A stretch of 64,000 nt of DNA from Pelagibius sp. (GTDB taxonomy: Bacteria; Pseudomonadota; Alphaproteobacteria; Kiloniellales; Kiloniellaceae), in assembly GCA_028280305.1 (NCBI GenBank), contig JANQMC010000012.1, forward strand, positions 248,001 through 312,000, written 5' to 3'. The stretch's first letter is position 1; each line of letters starts with the position of its first letter. Below the pieces are notes generated by a model. It was not told the origin of the DNA. It did not search any database and was given only the letters and a program-made list of their open reading frames with translations. Of the stretch, positions 1 to 8,665 are shown piece after piece. A program made the translations under genes and the position numbers.

Positions 1-558
1 GCGCGCCGGGACCGGGCCTACGGCTATGTCTTCCAGGCCCCGGCGCTCTACCCCTGGCGCTCGGTGGAGCGCAACGTCATGCTGCCCCTGGAGATCATGG
101 GGATGAGCTCTGCCGAGCGGCAGGAGCGGGCGGCGCGTTACCTCGATCTGGTGAACCTTGGCGGGTTTGAGAAGAAGTTCCCCTGGCAGCTTTCCGGCGG
201 CATGCAGCAGCGGGTTTCCATCGCCCGGGCGCTCTCCTTCGAGCCCGAACTGCTGCTGATGGACGAGCCCTTCGGCGCCTTGGACGAGATCACCCGCGAC
301 CATCTGAACGAGCAGCTCCTGCGCCTTTGGGAGCGCACCGGAAAAACGGTGGTTTTCGTCACCCACTCGATCCCCGAGGCGGTCTTCCTCTCTTCGAAGA
401 TCGTTGTCATGTCGCCGCGTCCGGGTCGCATCATCGACATCATCGACTGCAACCTGCCGCCCGACCGCAGTCTGGATAGCCGCGAAAGCAATGAATTCGC
501 CGAGATCGCCCACCGGGTCCGCGAAGGCCTCAGAGCCGGGCACAGCTATGACGACTGA
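1..558 (+). CDS. ABC transporter ATP-binding protein, NitT/TauT family (5' end outside window)
   Basis: This is the ATPase subunit that powers an importer whose permeases and binding protein follow directly. The reading frame is open from base 1, so the start and Walker A lie upstream of the window. Visible are a Q-loop (VFQAPALYPWR), the ABC signature LSGGMQQR, Walker B LLLMDEP, the D-loop (GALDE) and the switch histidine (VTHSIPEA). These are typical of the nitrate/sulfonate/THI5-like subfamily. The stop codon lies inside the next gene (11-base overlap), which indicates one transcript and coupled translation. The neighbouring pyrimidine genes make a pyrimidine or pyrimidine-like substrate plausible, but the sequence alone does not fix it. 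Confidence 0.93.
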   Translation, partial: ARRDRAYGYVFQAPALYPWRSVERNVMLPLEIMGMSSAERQERAARYLDLVNLGGFEKKFPWQLSGGMQQRVSIARALSFEPELLLMDEPFGALDEITRDHLNEQLLRLWERTGKTVVFVTHSIPEAVFLSSKIVVMSPRPGRIIDIIDCNLPPDRSLDSRESNEFAEIAHRVREGLRAGHSYDD

Positions 559-1474
559 GGCTCTCACCGGGCCTTCCCAATCCACACCCGGGTTGCTTTC
601 CCGGGCTTTTGCCGGCCGTACGGGTCCGCTGACTGTCGTTTGTGTAGCGATATTTCTGCTCTGGTATCTCGGCACGGTCTGGCTGAACGCGCCCCTGCTG
701 ATCGACCGCTACGAACGGGGGGGAGAGGACTGGTCGATCTCCCGCCTCGCCGGGGATGCCATGGCCATGGAGCGGCCGATCCTGCCGGCGCCCCATCAGG
801 TGGCCGAAGAGCTGAATAAATCGATCCTTCAGCGCAAGGTCACCTCGAAGCGCAGCCTGATCTATCACGGCTGGGTGACGCTCTCCTCGACGCTCCTGGG
901 CTTTGCCATGGGTACCCTGCTGGGCATCGTTCTGGCCGTCGGCGTCGTTCATGTGAACACCCTCGACCGTTCGCTGCTGCCCTGGATCATCGCCTCTCAG
1001 ACCATCCCCATCCTGGCCATCGCCCCCATGATCATCGTGGTGCTGGGGAACATCGGCTTTACCGGTCTGGTGCCCAAGGCGCTAATCTCGATGTATCTCT
1101 GTTTCTTTCCGGTGGCCATCGGCATGGTAAAGGGCCTGCGCTCCCCCGATCCCTTGCAGATGGATCTGATGCGCACATACAGCGCCAGCAAGGCTCAGGT
1201 TTTCTGGCAACTGCGCTGGCCCTCGTCGGTGCCTTTCCTCTTCGCCAGTCTGAAGGTGGCCATCGCCATCTCCCTGGTCGGCGCCATCGTCGGCGAGCTG
1301 CCGACCGGCGCCCAGGCCGGCATCGGCGCGCGCCTGCTGGTCGGCAGCTACTACGGCCAGACGGTGCAGATCTGGGCGGCGCTCCTGACTGCAGCCGCCA
1401 TGGCGGGGATGCTGGTCGCCGCCATGGGCGGGATAGAGAAGCTTGTGCTGCGCCGCTCGGGAGCGCGGCCATGA
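548..1474 (+). CDS. ABC transporter permease, NitT/TauT family
   Basis: Inner-membrane subunit of the importer begun by the preceding ATPase. I chose the ATG at 548 because it overlaps the end of the ATPase gene in the usual coupled way; an open frame extends to 404 but is a shadow of the ATPase. The protein (308 aa) has an N-terminal membrane segment near residues 25-45. A binding-protein-dependent permease domain follows, with hydrophobic helices through the C-terminal two thirds. An EAA-type loop (residues around RTYSASKAQVFWQLRWP) is where the ATPase docks. The stop overlaps the next start by four bases (ATGA). Confidence 0.9.
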   Translation: MTTEALTGPSQSTPGLLSRAFAGRTGPLTVVCVAIFLLWYLGTVWLNAPLLIDRYERGGEDWSISRLAGDAMAMERPILPAPHQVAEELNKSILQRKVTSKRSLIYHGWVTLSSTLLGFAMGTLLGIVLAVGVVHVNTLDRSLLPWIIASQTIPILAIAPMIIVVLGNIGFTGLVPKALISMYLCFFPVAIGMVKGLRSPDPLQMDLMRTYSASKAQVFWQLRWPSSVPFLFASLKVAIAISLVGAIVGELPTGAQAGIGARLLVGSYYGQTVQIWAALLTAAAMAGMLVAAMGGIEKLVLRRSGARP

Positions 1475-2637
1475 CGAGATTCGGAACCGCTTGGACCCAG
1501 GAGCGGTCAAGTCTCCTGGCATTCCTGTTCTTCGTGATTGCCCTGGGCTTTCCTATTGGCCAGGACAGCGCCGGGAACACTGTTTCCTGGGTATCCGCTC
1601 CCACCCTGCTGCTTGTGTTCGGGATCGTGACCTTGGCCGCCGCCGTCCAGGCCTTCATCGCCCCGCGCGGCCTTTGGGTCGGGGTTTTTCTGCTGTCGGC
1701 CTGCCTTGCAGGCGGCTGGTTGCCGCTGGTGGCGATCGATCGCCAACTCAACGACTTGGGGCCGCAGGCTCCGGTAGGCACCGGCGGGCTTGGTCTTTGG
1801 GTCTTTGTCTTCGGGCTCGGTTTTCTTGTCTGGCGAACCCTTTCCATGCTGTCCGAAGCCGCAGGGAAAAAAGAGAGCAAAGGGTTTGCTGCCTTGCTCG
1901 TACCCGGTCTCTTCGGCGCCTGGCTGATCTATCTCTGGCAGGTCGGCGTCACCGGCTTTGGTGTGCCTTCTGTGCTGCTGCCATCGCCGGAACGGATCGC
2001 CGAGGTCTTCATGGCCTCGACCGACACTCTGCAGGCGGACTTCTATCAGACTTTTGTGAAATCGGTGCTCACCGGTTTTGCCATGGGTTGCGGCAGCGGT
2101 TTCCTGGTCGCCGTGCTGGTCGACCGGGTGCCTTTCCTGCAACGCGGTCTGCTGCCGCTCGGCAACTTCGTCTCCGCTTTGCCCATCGTCGGCGTCGCGC
2201 CGATCATGGTCATGTGGTTCGGTTTCGACTGGCAGTCCAAGGCTGCCGTCATTGTCATCATGACCTTTTTTCCCATGCTGGTGAACACCATCGCGGGGCT
2301 CCACGCGACCCAGGCGATGGAACGCGACCTCATGCGCTCCTACGGCGCCAGCTATCTGCAGACCCTGGTGCGGGTGCGGCTGCCCAACGCCCTGCCGTTC
2401 ATTTTCAACGCCTTGAAGATCAACTCTACGCTTGCGCTGATCGGGGCAATCGTGGCCGAATTCTTCGGAACACCGATCGTCGGCATGGGTTTCCGCATTT
2501 CGACCGAAATCGGCCGCATGAACGTGGAGATGGTCTGGGCCACCATCGCCGTCGCCGCGGTCGCCGGTTCGTTGTTCTACGGGCTGTTGGCATTGGCGGA
2601 GCGGGCCACGACCTTCTGGCATCCGTCCTATCGATAA
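1471..2637 (+). CDS. ABC transporter permease, NitT/TauT family, with extended N-terminus
   Basis: Second permease of the same importer, coupled by an ATGA overlap. At 388 aa it is longer than the usual 250-280 aa of the family. The extra N-terminal region (about residues 15-130) contains several hydrophobic segments before the standard transport domain. The EAA-type loop is visible as RSYGASYLQTLVRVRLP near residue 290. The permeases therefore probably form a heterodimer. About 80 bases separate it from the binding-protein gene, with no terminator between them, so the four genes are likely one operon. Substrate is inferred only from context. Confidence 0.9.
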   Translation: MTRFGTAWTQERSSLLAFLFFVIALGFPIGQDSAGNTVSWVSAPTLLLVFGIVTLAAAVQAFIAPRGLWVGVFLLSACLAGGWLPLVAIDRQLNDLGPQAPVGTGGLGLWVFVFGLGFLVWRTLSMLSEAAGKKESKGFAALLVPGLFGAWLIYLWQVGVTGFGVPSVLLPSPERIAEVFMASTDTLQADFYQTFVKSVLTGFAMGCGSGFLVAVLVDRVPFLQRGLLPLGNFVSALPIVGVAPIMVMWFGFDWQSKAAVIVIMTFFPMLVNTIAGLHATQAMERDLMRSYGASYLQTLVRVRLPNALPFIFNALKINSTLALIGAIVAEFFGTPIVGMGFRISTEIGRMNVEMVWATIAVAAVAGSLFYGLLALAERATTFWHPSYR

Positions 2638-2720
2638 GGAAACAAAAACAAACGACTGGAAGCCGAGTTGGTGAGGAAATCTCAAGAAAAATACAAATCT
2701 CAATGAAGAGGAGAGGCAAG

Positions 2721-3722
2721 ATGAGAAAACTGATTTCGCTGGCGGCAGGGGCGGGACTGCTGCTCTCCGCAGGCACGGCCAGCGCCGCGGACAAGGTGAC
2801 GCTGCAACTGAAGTGGGTGACCCAGGCCCAGTTCGCCGGCTACTTCGTGGCCCAGGACAAGGGTTTCTATGAGGAAGCCGGACTCGACGTCACCATCAAG
2901 CCGGGCGGCCCCGATGTGTCTCCGCCGCAGGTGATCGCCGGCGGCGGTGCCGACGTGGTCATCGACTGGATGCCCTCGGCTTTGGCATCACGGGAAAAGG
3001 GCGTAGCTCTGGTCAACATCGCCCAGGTCTTCAAGAAGTCCGGCATGATGCTGACTTGCCGCAAGGACAGCGGCATCACCTCGCCGGCCGACTTCAAGGG
3101 GCGCACCCTGGGGGTCTGGTTCTTCGGCAACGAGTATCCCTTCCTTTCCTGGATGGCCAAGCTCGGCCTGCCGACGGAAGGCGGGGATGATGGCGTGACG
3201 GTCCTGAAGCAGGGGTTCAATGTCGATCCGATCCTCCAGAAGCAGGCCGACTGCGTCTCCACCATGACCTATAACGAGTACTGGCAGATCATCGATGCGG
3301 GCCTGACAGCGGATGATCTGATCATCTACAAGTACGAAGATCAGGGCGTCGCCACACTGGAAGACGGCCTCTACGTCATGGAAGAGAACCTGAACGATGC
3401 GGCCTTCGTCGACAAGATGGCGCGTTTCGTCGCCGCTTCCCTGAAGGGCTGGGAATACGCCAAGAACAACGTCAACGAGGCGGCGGATATCGTTCTCGAA
3501 AACGACGAAACCGGTGCGCAGACCGAAAAGCACCAGCGCCGGATGATGGGCGAGATCGCCAAGCTGCTGGAAGGCTCCAGCAAGGGCCTCGGTTATCTGG
3601 AGCCAGCGGACTATGACCGCACGGTCGATACGCTTCTCGCGAATGCGTCGACCCCGGTCATCACCAAAAAGCCGGAGGGAGCTTGGACCCACGCGGTCTG
3701 GGAGAAAGCTTCGGGAATGTAA
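2721..3722 (+). CDS. NMT1/THI5-like ABC transporter substrate-binding protein
   Basis: Periplasmic ligand-binding subunit (333 aa). A cleavable signal peptide (MRKLISLAAGAGLLLSAGTASAA) precedes an NMT1/THI5-like domain recognisable from LQLKWVTQAQFAGYFVA, GFYEEAGLDV and the GADVV motif. I prefer the start at 2721 to the in-frame ATG at 2703 because a purine-rich ribosome site (GAGGAGAGG) sits just before it and the signal peptide then begins normally. THI5-like proteins bind thiamine-precursor pyrimidines, and relatives next to dihydropyrimidinase genes are thought to bind pyrimidines. With a nucleobase catabolic locus downstream, pyrimidine uptake is the best guess. A strong terminator follows. 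Confidence 0.9.
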   Translation: MRKLISLAAGAGLLLSAGTASAADKVTLQLKWVTQAQFAGYFVAQDKGFYEEAGLDVTIKPGGPDVSPPQVIAGGGADVVIDWMPSALASREKGVALVNIAQVFKKSGMMLTCRKDSGITSPADFKGRTLGVWFFGNEYPFLSWMAKLGLPTEGGDDGVTVLKQGFNVDPILQKQADCVSTMTYNEYWQIIDAGLTADDLIIYKYEDQGVATLEDGLYVMEENLNDAAFVDKMARFVAASLKGWEYAKNNVNEAADIVLENDETGAQTEKHQRRMMGEIAKLLEGSSKGLGYLEPADYDRTVDTLLANASTPVITKKPEGAWTHAVWEKASGM

Positions 3723-3744
3723 GCCATTCACTCCGGGGGGTGGA

Positions 3745-3780
3745 GGGGGGAGCGTTTCGACGCTCCCCCCTTTTTTTTAA
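3745..3780 (+). terminator. Rho-independent terminator of the THI5-like importer operon
   Basis: A GC-rich stem (GGGGGGAGCGT pairing with ACGCTCCCCC) closes a TTCG tetraloop and is followed by an uninterrupted T-run. It lies 25 bases after the binding-protein stop codon, so it ends the importer operon. Confidence 0.93.
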
Positions 3781-3943
3781 CGAATATTCAAATGAATAGT
3801 CTCGTTCAGTAAACCACACGAGCGTCCATAAAATAGTATTTGATAATACAACTAAAGCGCGATATTCTTTTTTACTAAAATACTGACCTTAATGAACTTG
3901 GGAAGATCGAGGACAAAAACGACAATTTCAGAGGGAGGGAGAA

Positions 3944-5404
3944 GTGGGGGATCTGAAATGGCTTTTGAGTACAGCTATCATCTTTGCGCTTGGTGCTTGC
4001 ACATTGCAGGCAGGCATCGAGCAAACTGCACTTGATTACAATCGAGCTGCCGACAAAGTTGATAAAGAATTGCTTCTGCTAAACATCGCACGTGCATATC
4101 GCGGAGAAGATATGACCTTTACCGGTGTTAGCGAGATGCGTGGCAGCTTTACTGTTAAGGTGAGTGGGTCTGCTGATGTTCCCTTCGGAGGCGATGCTGA
4201 GTCGAAGTTTGGCATCTCACCATCCGCCTCTTATCAGACAAGTCCCTCAACCAAAATTGTCCCTCTGGCGACAGACGAGTTCCAGAAAGGAATCGTAAAT
4301 AGTGTTACGCCAAGGATTGCCCTTCTTCTTTGGGAACGAGGCTGGCCCAAGGAACTACTCCTCCACTTATTAATCGATAAAATTGTCATGAAGGTGCCTG
4401 AGGCATTTGAAGAGACTACACAGTCAATCGGGACACCTTGTTGGAAGTCAACTGACGATGAGTTTGAAGCTCCTTCAGTTCAAACAAAGCCGGTTTGGGA
4501 AGAGTCTAGAGAAAGTAAGATTTCGTTGGTGTGCGAGATTGTGAACGAACCAGATGACGAGAAAAGGTTTAGGGAGTTCCAGGAGCTTTTAAGAGCAGCA
4601 GAGTTGCAGCTTTTTGAGTTACAAGTCCCCGGTGATCGGGTAGGGCCATTGGTAACACTGTCGGAGCTTGATAAGCTGAAGACTGTGGCAGCAGCTCACG
4701 ATGGGCCGCTAAAGCTCAAGGAGACAAAGGACCTAAGATACTTCCTTTCAAGTGAGAGTTCCCTCGGGGCAGAGTTCAAGAGCCGCCTCGATTTTCTCCC
4801 AAACTTGTCGGCGTCACGGAATGCTTCGGCTAGTGAGATATTTGACTACAAATTCAAAAGAGAAACAGCAAACAGAGAGCAGTCGATAGATTTAAATGGA
4901 ACTATTACCAGCTCTTCTATAGCTGAATCGCAAAGCAAAGACATAGAGTCAAAAGTGTCTTTTGAGGTGCACTTACGCTCTCCGCAGGGGATGATTTTTT
5001 ATCTTGGGCAGATCATTCGAGCGGAAATGCCCCTCAATGGTTCGAAAGCAAGGCTGGTGTCGTACCAAAAAATCTACTTGCGTTCTGACACAGAAGAAGA
5101 CTGTGACCCAAGGAGATACTCTATCTATGATCTTACCTCTGTTACGAAATTAAAAAAAAATGGCTGTCTGGTTCCAATTTTTGTAGCCAGAAAAGGTGAT
5201 GGCAGAGCTGAGGTTTCCGTTGAGCTCAGGGGTGAGCGCTTCTTTATCCCCTCAGGTAGATTGCCACAAGCTAGTAAAAAGGTTCCGATCGCGGGCCGTA
5301 GTCTCATGGCAATGACATTAGTCCGCGCACTCTTCAATATGAGCACGTCACGCCAAGATTTACCATCGACACAAACCGTTGTGACCGCAGGATCAGCCTT
5401 CTGA
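3944..5404 (+). CDS. Putative lipoprotein of unknown function, AT-rich (candidate transferred gene)
   Basis: 486-aa protein with a lipoprotein signal: a short charged start, a hydrophobic stretch (WLLSTAIIFALGAC) and a lipobox cysteine near residue 19. It begins at a GTG with a good ribosome site (GAGGGAGGGAG). The first 60 residues after the cysteine contain a helical segment (DKELLLLNIARAYRGEDMTF). That resembles the N-terminus of uncharacterised lipoproteins in proteobacteria that carry a similar LLNI-RA motif; this is recollection, not a search. The rest is rich in charged residues with no catalytic motif I recognise. Codon use is clearly AT-richer than every neighbour and the preceding 160 bases are also AT-rich, both signs of horizontal acquisition. 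Confidence 0.85.
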   Translation: MGDLKWLLSTAIIFALGACTLQAGIEQTALDYNRAADKVDKELLLLNIARAYRGEDMTFTGVSEMRGSFTVKVSGSADVPFGGDAESKFGISPSASYQTSPSTKIVPLATDEFQKGIVNSVTPRIALLLWERGWPKELLLHLLIDKIVMKVPEAFEETTQSIGTPCWKSTDDEFEAPSVQTKPVWEESRESKISLVCEIVNEPDDEKRFREFQELLRAAELQLFELQVPGDRVGPLVTLSELDKLKTVAAAHDGPLKLKETKDLRYFLSSESSLGAEFKSRLDFLPNLSASRNASASEIFDYKFKRETANREQSIDLNGTITSSSIAESQSKDIESKVSFEVHLRSPQGMIFYLGQIIRAEMPLNGSKARLVSYQKIYLRSDTEEDCDPRRYSIYDLTSVTKLKKNGCLVPIFVARKGDGRAEVSVELRGERFFIPSGRLPQASKKVPIAGRSLMAMTLVRALFNMSTSRQDLPSTQTVVTAGSAF

Positions 5405-5461
5405 CAGTCGAGAGTACGAGCTGACGTGGCAAACTAGCGGTTTTGGTTCTCTCGCGAGAGC

Positions 5462-6697
5462 TTAAAGCGACTGCTCCATTGCCTTGATCAGCCGGTCAAT
5501 CTCCTCCGGGCTGGTGTAGTGGACGAAGGAGAGGCGCAGCACGCCGGGGTCCGGCGCGACGCCCATGGCTTCCACCAGACGGTAGGCGTAGAAGTTGCTG
5601 ACGCAGGTGGCAATGCGGTGCTTGCGCATGCCCTCAACAACTTCGGGGGCCGGCTTGTTCTTCGTGTGGATTGCAACAGTCGGTGCGCGGACCGCGGGGT
5701 CGCTTGGGCCCATGATGCGGATGTCGTTGCGCTGCCGGAGATAGTCCAGCAACGGCGCGAGTAGCGTTTTCTCCTGGCCTTCCAGTAAAGCATGGACCCG
5801 GCGGCCGCGCTCTGCCGGGTCGATGTCGTCTCCATCAGCAAAATGGTGATCGTGGAGGGCGTCAAAGTAATCGGCGATACCGGCGGAGGCGGCAATCTGT
5901 GCATGGTCCGGGCCCGCCGGCGTGAGCTTCTTCAGGATGTTGCCGGCGTTGAAGAAATGGCCCTGGTTTTCCAGGTGCTCGGCCAGCGCCCGCTTTACGG
6001 TCATCAGCCCCTGATGCGGCCCATAGGTTTTGTAGAGCGAGAAGAGGTAGATGTCGGCATCCAGGGCCTGGATGTCCGGGAAGCCATGGGGCGCATAGGA
6101 AACACCATCGACCACCACCACCGCCCCGGCGGCATGGGCCTTGGCGGCGATTTCGGCCACCGGGTTCACATGCCCGACGATGTTGGAGCAGTGCGGGAAG
6201 GCGACAAGCCGGGTTTTCTTGCTCAGCAACTCGTCAAGGTCCGCCGGGTCGAGCTGCCCGCTTTCCGGGTCGACCTGCCACTCGCGGACAACGATGCCGC
6301 TGTCCGCAAGGCGCCGCCAGGCGCCGGAGTTGGCCTCGTGATCCTGGTTGGTAACGATGATTTCGTCACCTTCCTGCAGACTGCCGCGAAAGGCCTGGGC
6401 CAAGACATAGGTGTTCTGCGTCGTCGAGGGCCCGAAGTGCAACTCGTCCTCGGCCACGTTCAGATAGCCGGCCAATCGCGTGCGGGCCTCATCCATTTCC
6501 TTTCCCGCCTTTTCCGAAGCGGGGAAGGGACCATAGGGCTGCACCTTGGTCTCGCGATAGAAGCGTGTGAGGCGGTCGATGACCGGCCCGCAGGCATAGG
6601 ACCCCCCGGCATTCTCAAAGAACGCCCAGTCTTTCAGGGAGGGTTCGGAAAAAGCAGGAAAGTGCGAACGGGCAAAGGCGAGATCGAGTTGGGGCAA
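5462..6697 (-). CDS. Class V aminotransferase-fold PLP enzyme (cysteine desulfurase-like)
   Basis: 411-aa fold-type I PLP enzyme. The lysine that binds PLP is in LFSLYKTYGPHQG, the PLP-ring aspartate in VVVVDGVSYAPHG, and a glycine/threonine-rich phosphate-binding region in FGPSTTQNTY. The N-terminal FFENAGGSYACG motif matches class V aminotransferase/CsdA-like proteins. It is the last gene of the leftward pyrimidine operon, 17 bases after the deaminase. Cysteine desulfurase activity is not implied by context. A transamination, lyase or desulfurase step on a product of nucleobase breakdown is equally possible. Substrate unknown. Confidence 0.85.
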   Translation of the reverse strand: MPQLDLAFARSHFPAFSEPSLKDWAFFENAGGSYACGPVIDRLTRFYRETKVQPYGPFPASEKAGKEMDEARTRLAGYLNVAEDELHFGPSTTQNTYVLAQAFRGSLQEGDEIIVTNQDHEANSGAWRRLADSGIVVREWQVDPESGQLDPADLDELLSKKTRLVAFPHCSNIVGHVNPVAEIAAKAHAAGAVVVVDGVSYAPHGFPDIQALDADIYLFSLYKTYGPHQGLMTVKRALAEHLENQGHFFNAGNILKKLTPAGPDHAQIAASAGIADYFDALHDHHFADGDDIDPAERGRRVHALLEGQEKTLLAPLLDYLRQRNDIRIMGPSDPAVRAPTVAIHTKNKPAPEVVEGMRKHRIATCVSNFYAYRLVEAMGVAPDPGVLRLSFVHYTSPEEIDRLIKAMEQSL

Positions 6698-6714
6698 GGG
6701 ATTTCCTCGGGAGG

Positions 6715-7989
6715 TTATTTCTTCATGAAATCGATAGCCTCATTGCCCAGCACCTTCAACCGGGATTCCACCGGCGGGGTTTCAGCGATGATCCGGCCGC
6801 GGCGGATGACGGTGAGGCGGGCCGGGCGCAGGCGCAGCGCCTCCAGCACGTCACCGGCCTGGAGGATCACCATGTCGGCCTTGCAGCCCGGCGACAGCCC
6901 GTAACCTTCCAAAGCCAGGGTCTTGGCGCCATTCGCAGTGACGGCGGCGAAGCAGGTCTTCTGTTCTTCAACACCCGTCATCTGGGCGACATGGAGGCCC
7001 ATATGGGCAACTTCCATCATGTCGTGGCTGCCCAAGGGATACCAGGGGTCCATGACGCAGTCGTGGCCGAAGGAGACGTTGATGCCCTGGGCCAGCAGCT
7101 CCTTCACCCGGGTCATGCCGCGGCGCTTGGGATAGCTGTCGTGGCGCCCCTGTATCGTGATGTTGATCAGCGGATTGGCGACGGCGTGGACGCCCGCCTC
7201 CGCCATCAGCGGCAGCAGCTTGGAGACGTAGTAATTGTCCATGGAGTGCATGGAGGTGAGGTGGGAACCGGTGACCCGTCCCTGCAGCCCGAGGCGCTGG
7301 GTCTGGTAAGACAGGCTCTCGATGTGGCGTGACAGCGGGTCGTCTGTCTCGTCGCAGTGCATATCGACCATCAGGCCACGCTCTGCCGCCACCTCGCAGA
7401 GCAGGCGCACGGATTCCGCCCCCTCGGCCATCGTCCGTTCGAAATGCGGGATTCCACCGACGATATCGACGCCCTTATCGAGCGCACGCTTCAAGTTCTC
7501 CCTGGCGGTCGGCGAACGCAGATAACCGTCTTGTGGAAAGGCGACGAGCTGCAGGTCGATATGGTCTTTGACGGCTTCGCGCACCTCCAGCAGCGCCTCC
7601 ACGGCGAGCAGCCGGTCGTCGCAGATGTCGACATGGCTGCGGATCGCCAGCGTTCCCTTGGCGATGGACCAGCGGCAGAGCGCCAGGGCGCGTTCCTTCA
7701 GCGCCTCCACCGTCAGATGCGGTTTCAGTTCACCCCAGAGGGCAATGCCTTCCAGCAGGGTGCCGCTCTCGTTCAGGCGCGGCAGGCCGAGGCTGAGAGT
7801 GGCGTCCATGTGGAAGTGGCTGTCAACGAAGGGCGGCGTGACGAGGTGTCCGGCGGCGTCGATGGTTTCTGCCGCCCCGGCTTCGATGCCGGGTCCAACC
7901 TCGGCGATCAGGCCGTCCTTTACGGCGATATCCTGCCCGATCCTGCCGGTCGGCAGGCTAGCGTTGCGGACAATAAGATCGAGCATCAA
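6715..7989 (-). CDS. codA: Cytosine deaminase (CodA-type amidohydrolase)
   Basis: Cytosolic metal-dependent amidohydrolase (424 aa) that probably converts cytosine to uracil and ammonia. Similarity to E. coli CodA is visible across its length. The HxH metal pair is H58/H60 in DSHFHMD. The catalytic glutamate E214 is in MHCDETDD, a further metal histidine is H243 in GSHLT, and the aspartate ligand D310 is in FGHDCVMDPW. CodA has an aspartate where this protein has C311, next to D310, so substrate preference may differ (cytosine, 5-methylcytosine, isoguanine or creatinine-like rings). It lies in the RutR-linked operon, where uracil would feed reductive pyrimidine degradation. Confidence 0.88.
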   Translation of the reverse strand: MMLDLIVRNASLPTGRIGQDIAVKDGLIAEVGPGIEAGAAETIDAAGHLVTPPFVDSHFHMDATLSLGLPRLNESGTLLEGIALWGELKPHLTVEALKERALALCRWSIAKGTLAIRSHVDICDDRLLAVEALLEVREAVKDHIDLQLVAFPQDGYLRSPTARENLKRALDKGVDIVGGIPHFERTMAEGAESVRLLCEVAAERGLMVDMHCDETDDPLSRHIESLSYQTQRLGLQGRVTGSHLTSMHSMDNYYVSKLLPLMAEAGVHAVANPLINITIQGRHDSYPKRRGMTRVKELLAQGINVSFGHDCVMDPWYPLGSHDMMEVAHMGLHVAQMTGVEEQKTCFAAVTANGAKTLALEGYGLSPGCKADMVILQAGDVLEALRLRPARLTVIRRGRIIAETPPVESRLKVLGNEAIDFMKK

Positions 7990-8009
7990 AAATCTCCGAA
8001 CTTGCTTCC

Positions 8010-8104
8010 GTCCTTCGAGACGGGCCTTTCAGGCCCTCCTCAGGACGAGGGCTTCAACGTGTCCTCACCCTGAGGAGCGCTCGCCGGAGCGCGTCTCGAA
8101 GGGT
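8010..8104. repeat. Intergenic inverted repeat of the alphaproteobacterial GTCCTTCGAGACG type
   Basis: The outer arms GTCCTTCGAGACG and CGTCTCGAAGGG are near-complementary. Inner arms CCTCCTCAGGACGAGG and CCTCACCCTGAGGAGCG add further pairing, so the whole segment can fold into a long hairpin. Elements of this form are known as dispersed intergenic palindromes in many alphaproteobacteria. It sits between the deaminase gene and the small secreted gene, so it may also affect stability of the operon mRNA. Confidence 0.8.
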
Positions 8105-8209
8105 GTTTTACTCATCATCTTTCGCCTTTGCGCAAAGGCGCCAGCGTGTGTTCCTCCAAGCCGCTTGGCACAAGTCGGCGAAGCACCAACCGGTGCTTAT
8201 CAATACTTC

Positions 8210-8665
8210 CTAGAAGTACAATACCGGTGGCGTGAATCCCTCTATCTCATCGCATCGCCTGATTTGATGCTCAGGCGCGATATTATCCGCAACGAACTGC
8301 CTTAACTCATCAAGCAACTCAGCAGGAGACGATTCCCGTAGCGGTTTATAGGTAAGTATAGAACCAAGCGGTCCCATCATCGTTAAATCGATCATTGCGC
8401 TGGCTTGTACTGGGCTTGCGACATCTTCTGGCGTGTAAGTTCGTACCAACGGGTGGCTGCGGTCAATAAACAAGCCCGCTTTCCGAGCAAAGTCATCAAA
8501 CCGTTCTGCCAGAAAGAGCTTGTCTTTATCGTGATCAGCAGCGATGGCGATGCAGTACGTCGAAACTGCCGTCCGCGCCATACCAACGTTTCCAGTGGTG
8601 ATTATGAAGATCAGTACAACGAAGCATCGAAGCAAAAACCCATCGACTTTGAGTTTCCTATTCAT
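8210..8665 (-). CDS. Small secreted protein of unknown function
   Basis: 151-aa protein with an N-terminal signal peptide (LLRCFVVLIFIITTGNVGMA, cleavage near residue 30). The mature part of about 120 residues has two cysteines (in TYCIAI and RRCDEI) that could form a disulfide. I recognise no family. It overlaps the end of the upstream permease by four bases (ATGA), so it is translated with the transporter despite its AT-richer composition. It sits between a nucleoside importer and a cytosine deaminase, where nothing of this kind is usual. An accessory or inserted gene is the likely explanation. Confidence 0.7.
   Translation of the reverse strand: MNRKLKVDGFLLRCFVVLIFIITTGNVGMARTAVSTYCIAIAADHDKDKLFLAERFDDFARKAGLFIDRSHPLVRTYTPEDVASPVQASAMIDLTMMGPLGSILTYKPLRESSPAELLDELRQFVADNIAPEHQIRRCDEIEGFTPPVLYF

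Noticed and set aside
1507..2703. Long minus-strand open frame opposite the ABC permease
   Set aside because: Antisense to a well-supported permease; composition is typical of a shadow frame and there is no ribosome site.
3944..5404. Phage or insertion-sequence remnant
   Set aside because: The gene is intact, carries a lipoprotein signal and a ribosome site, and no integrase, transposase, terminal repeats or att-like duplication is visible around it.
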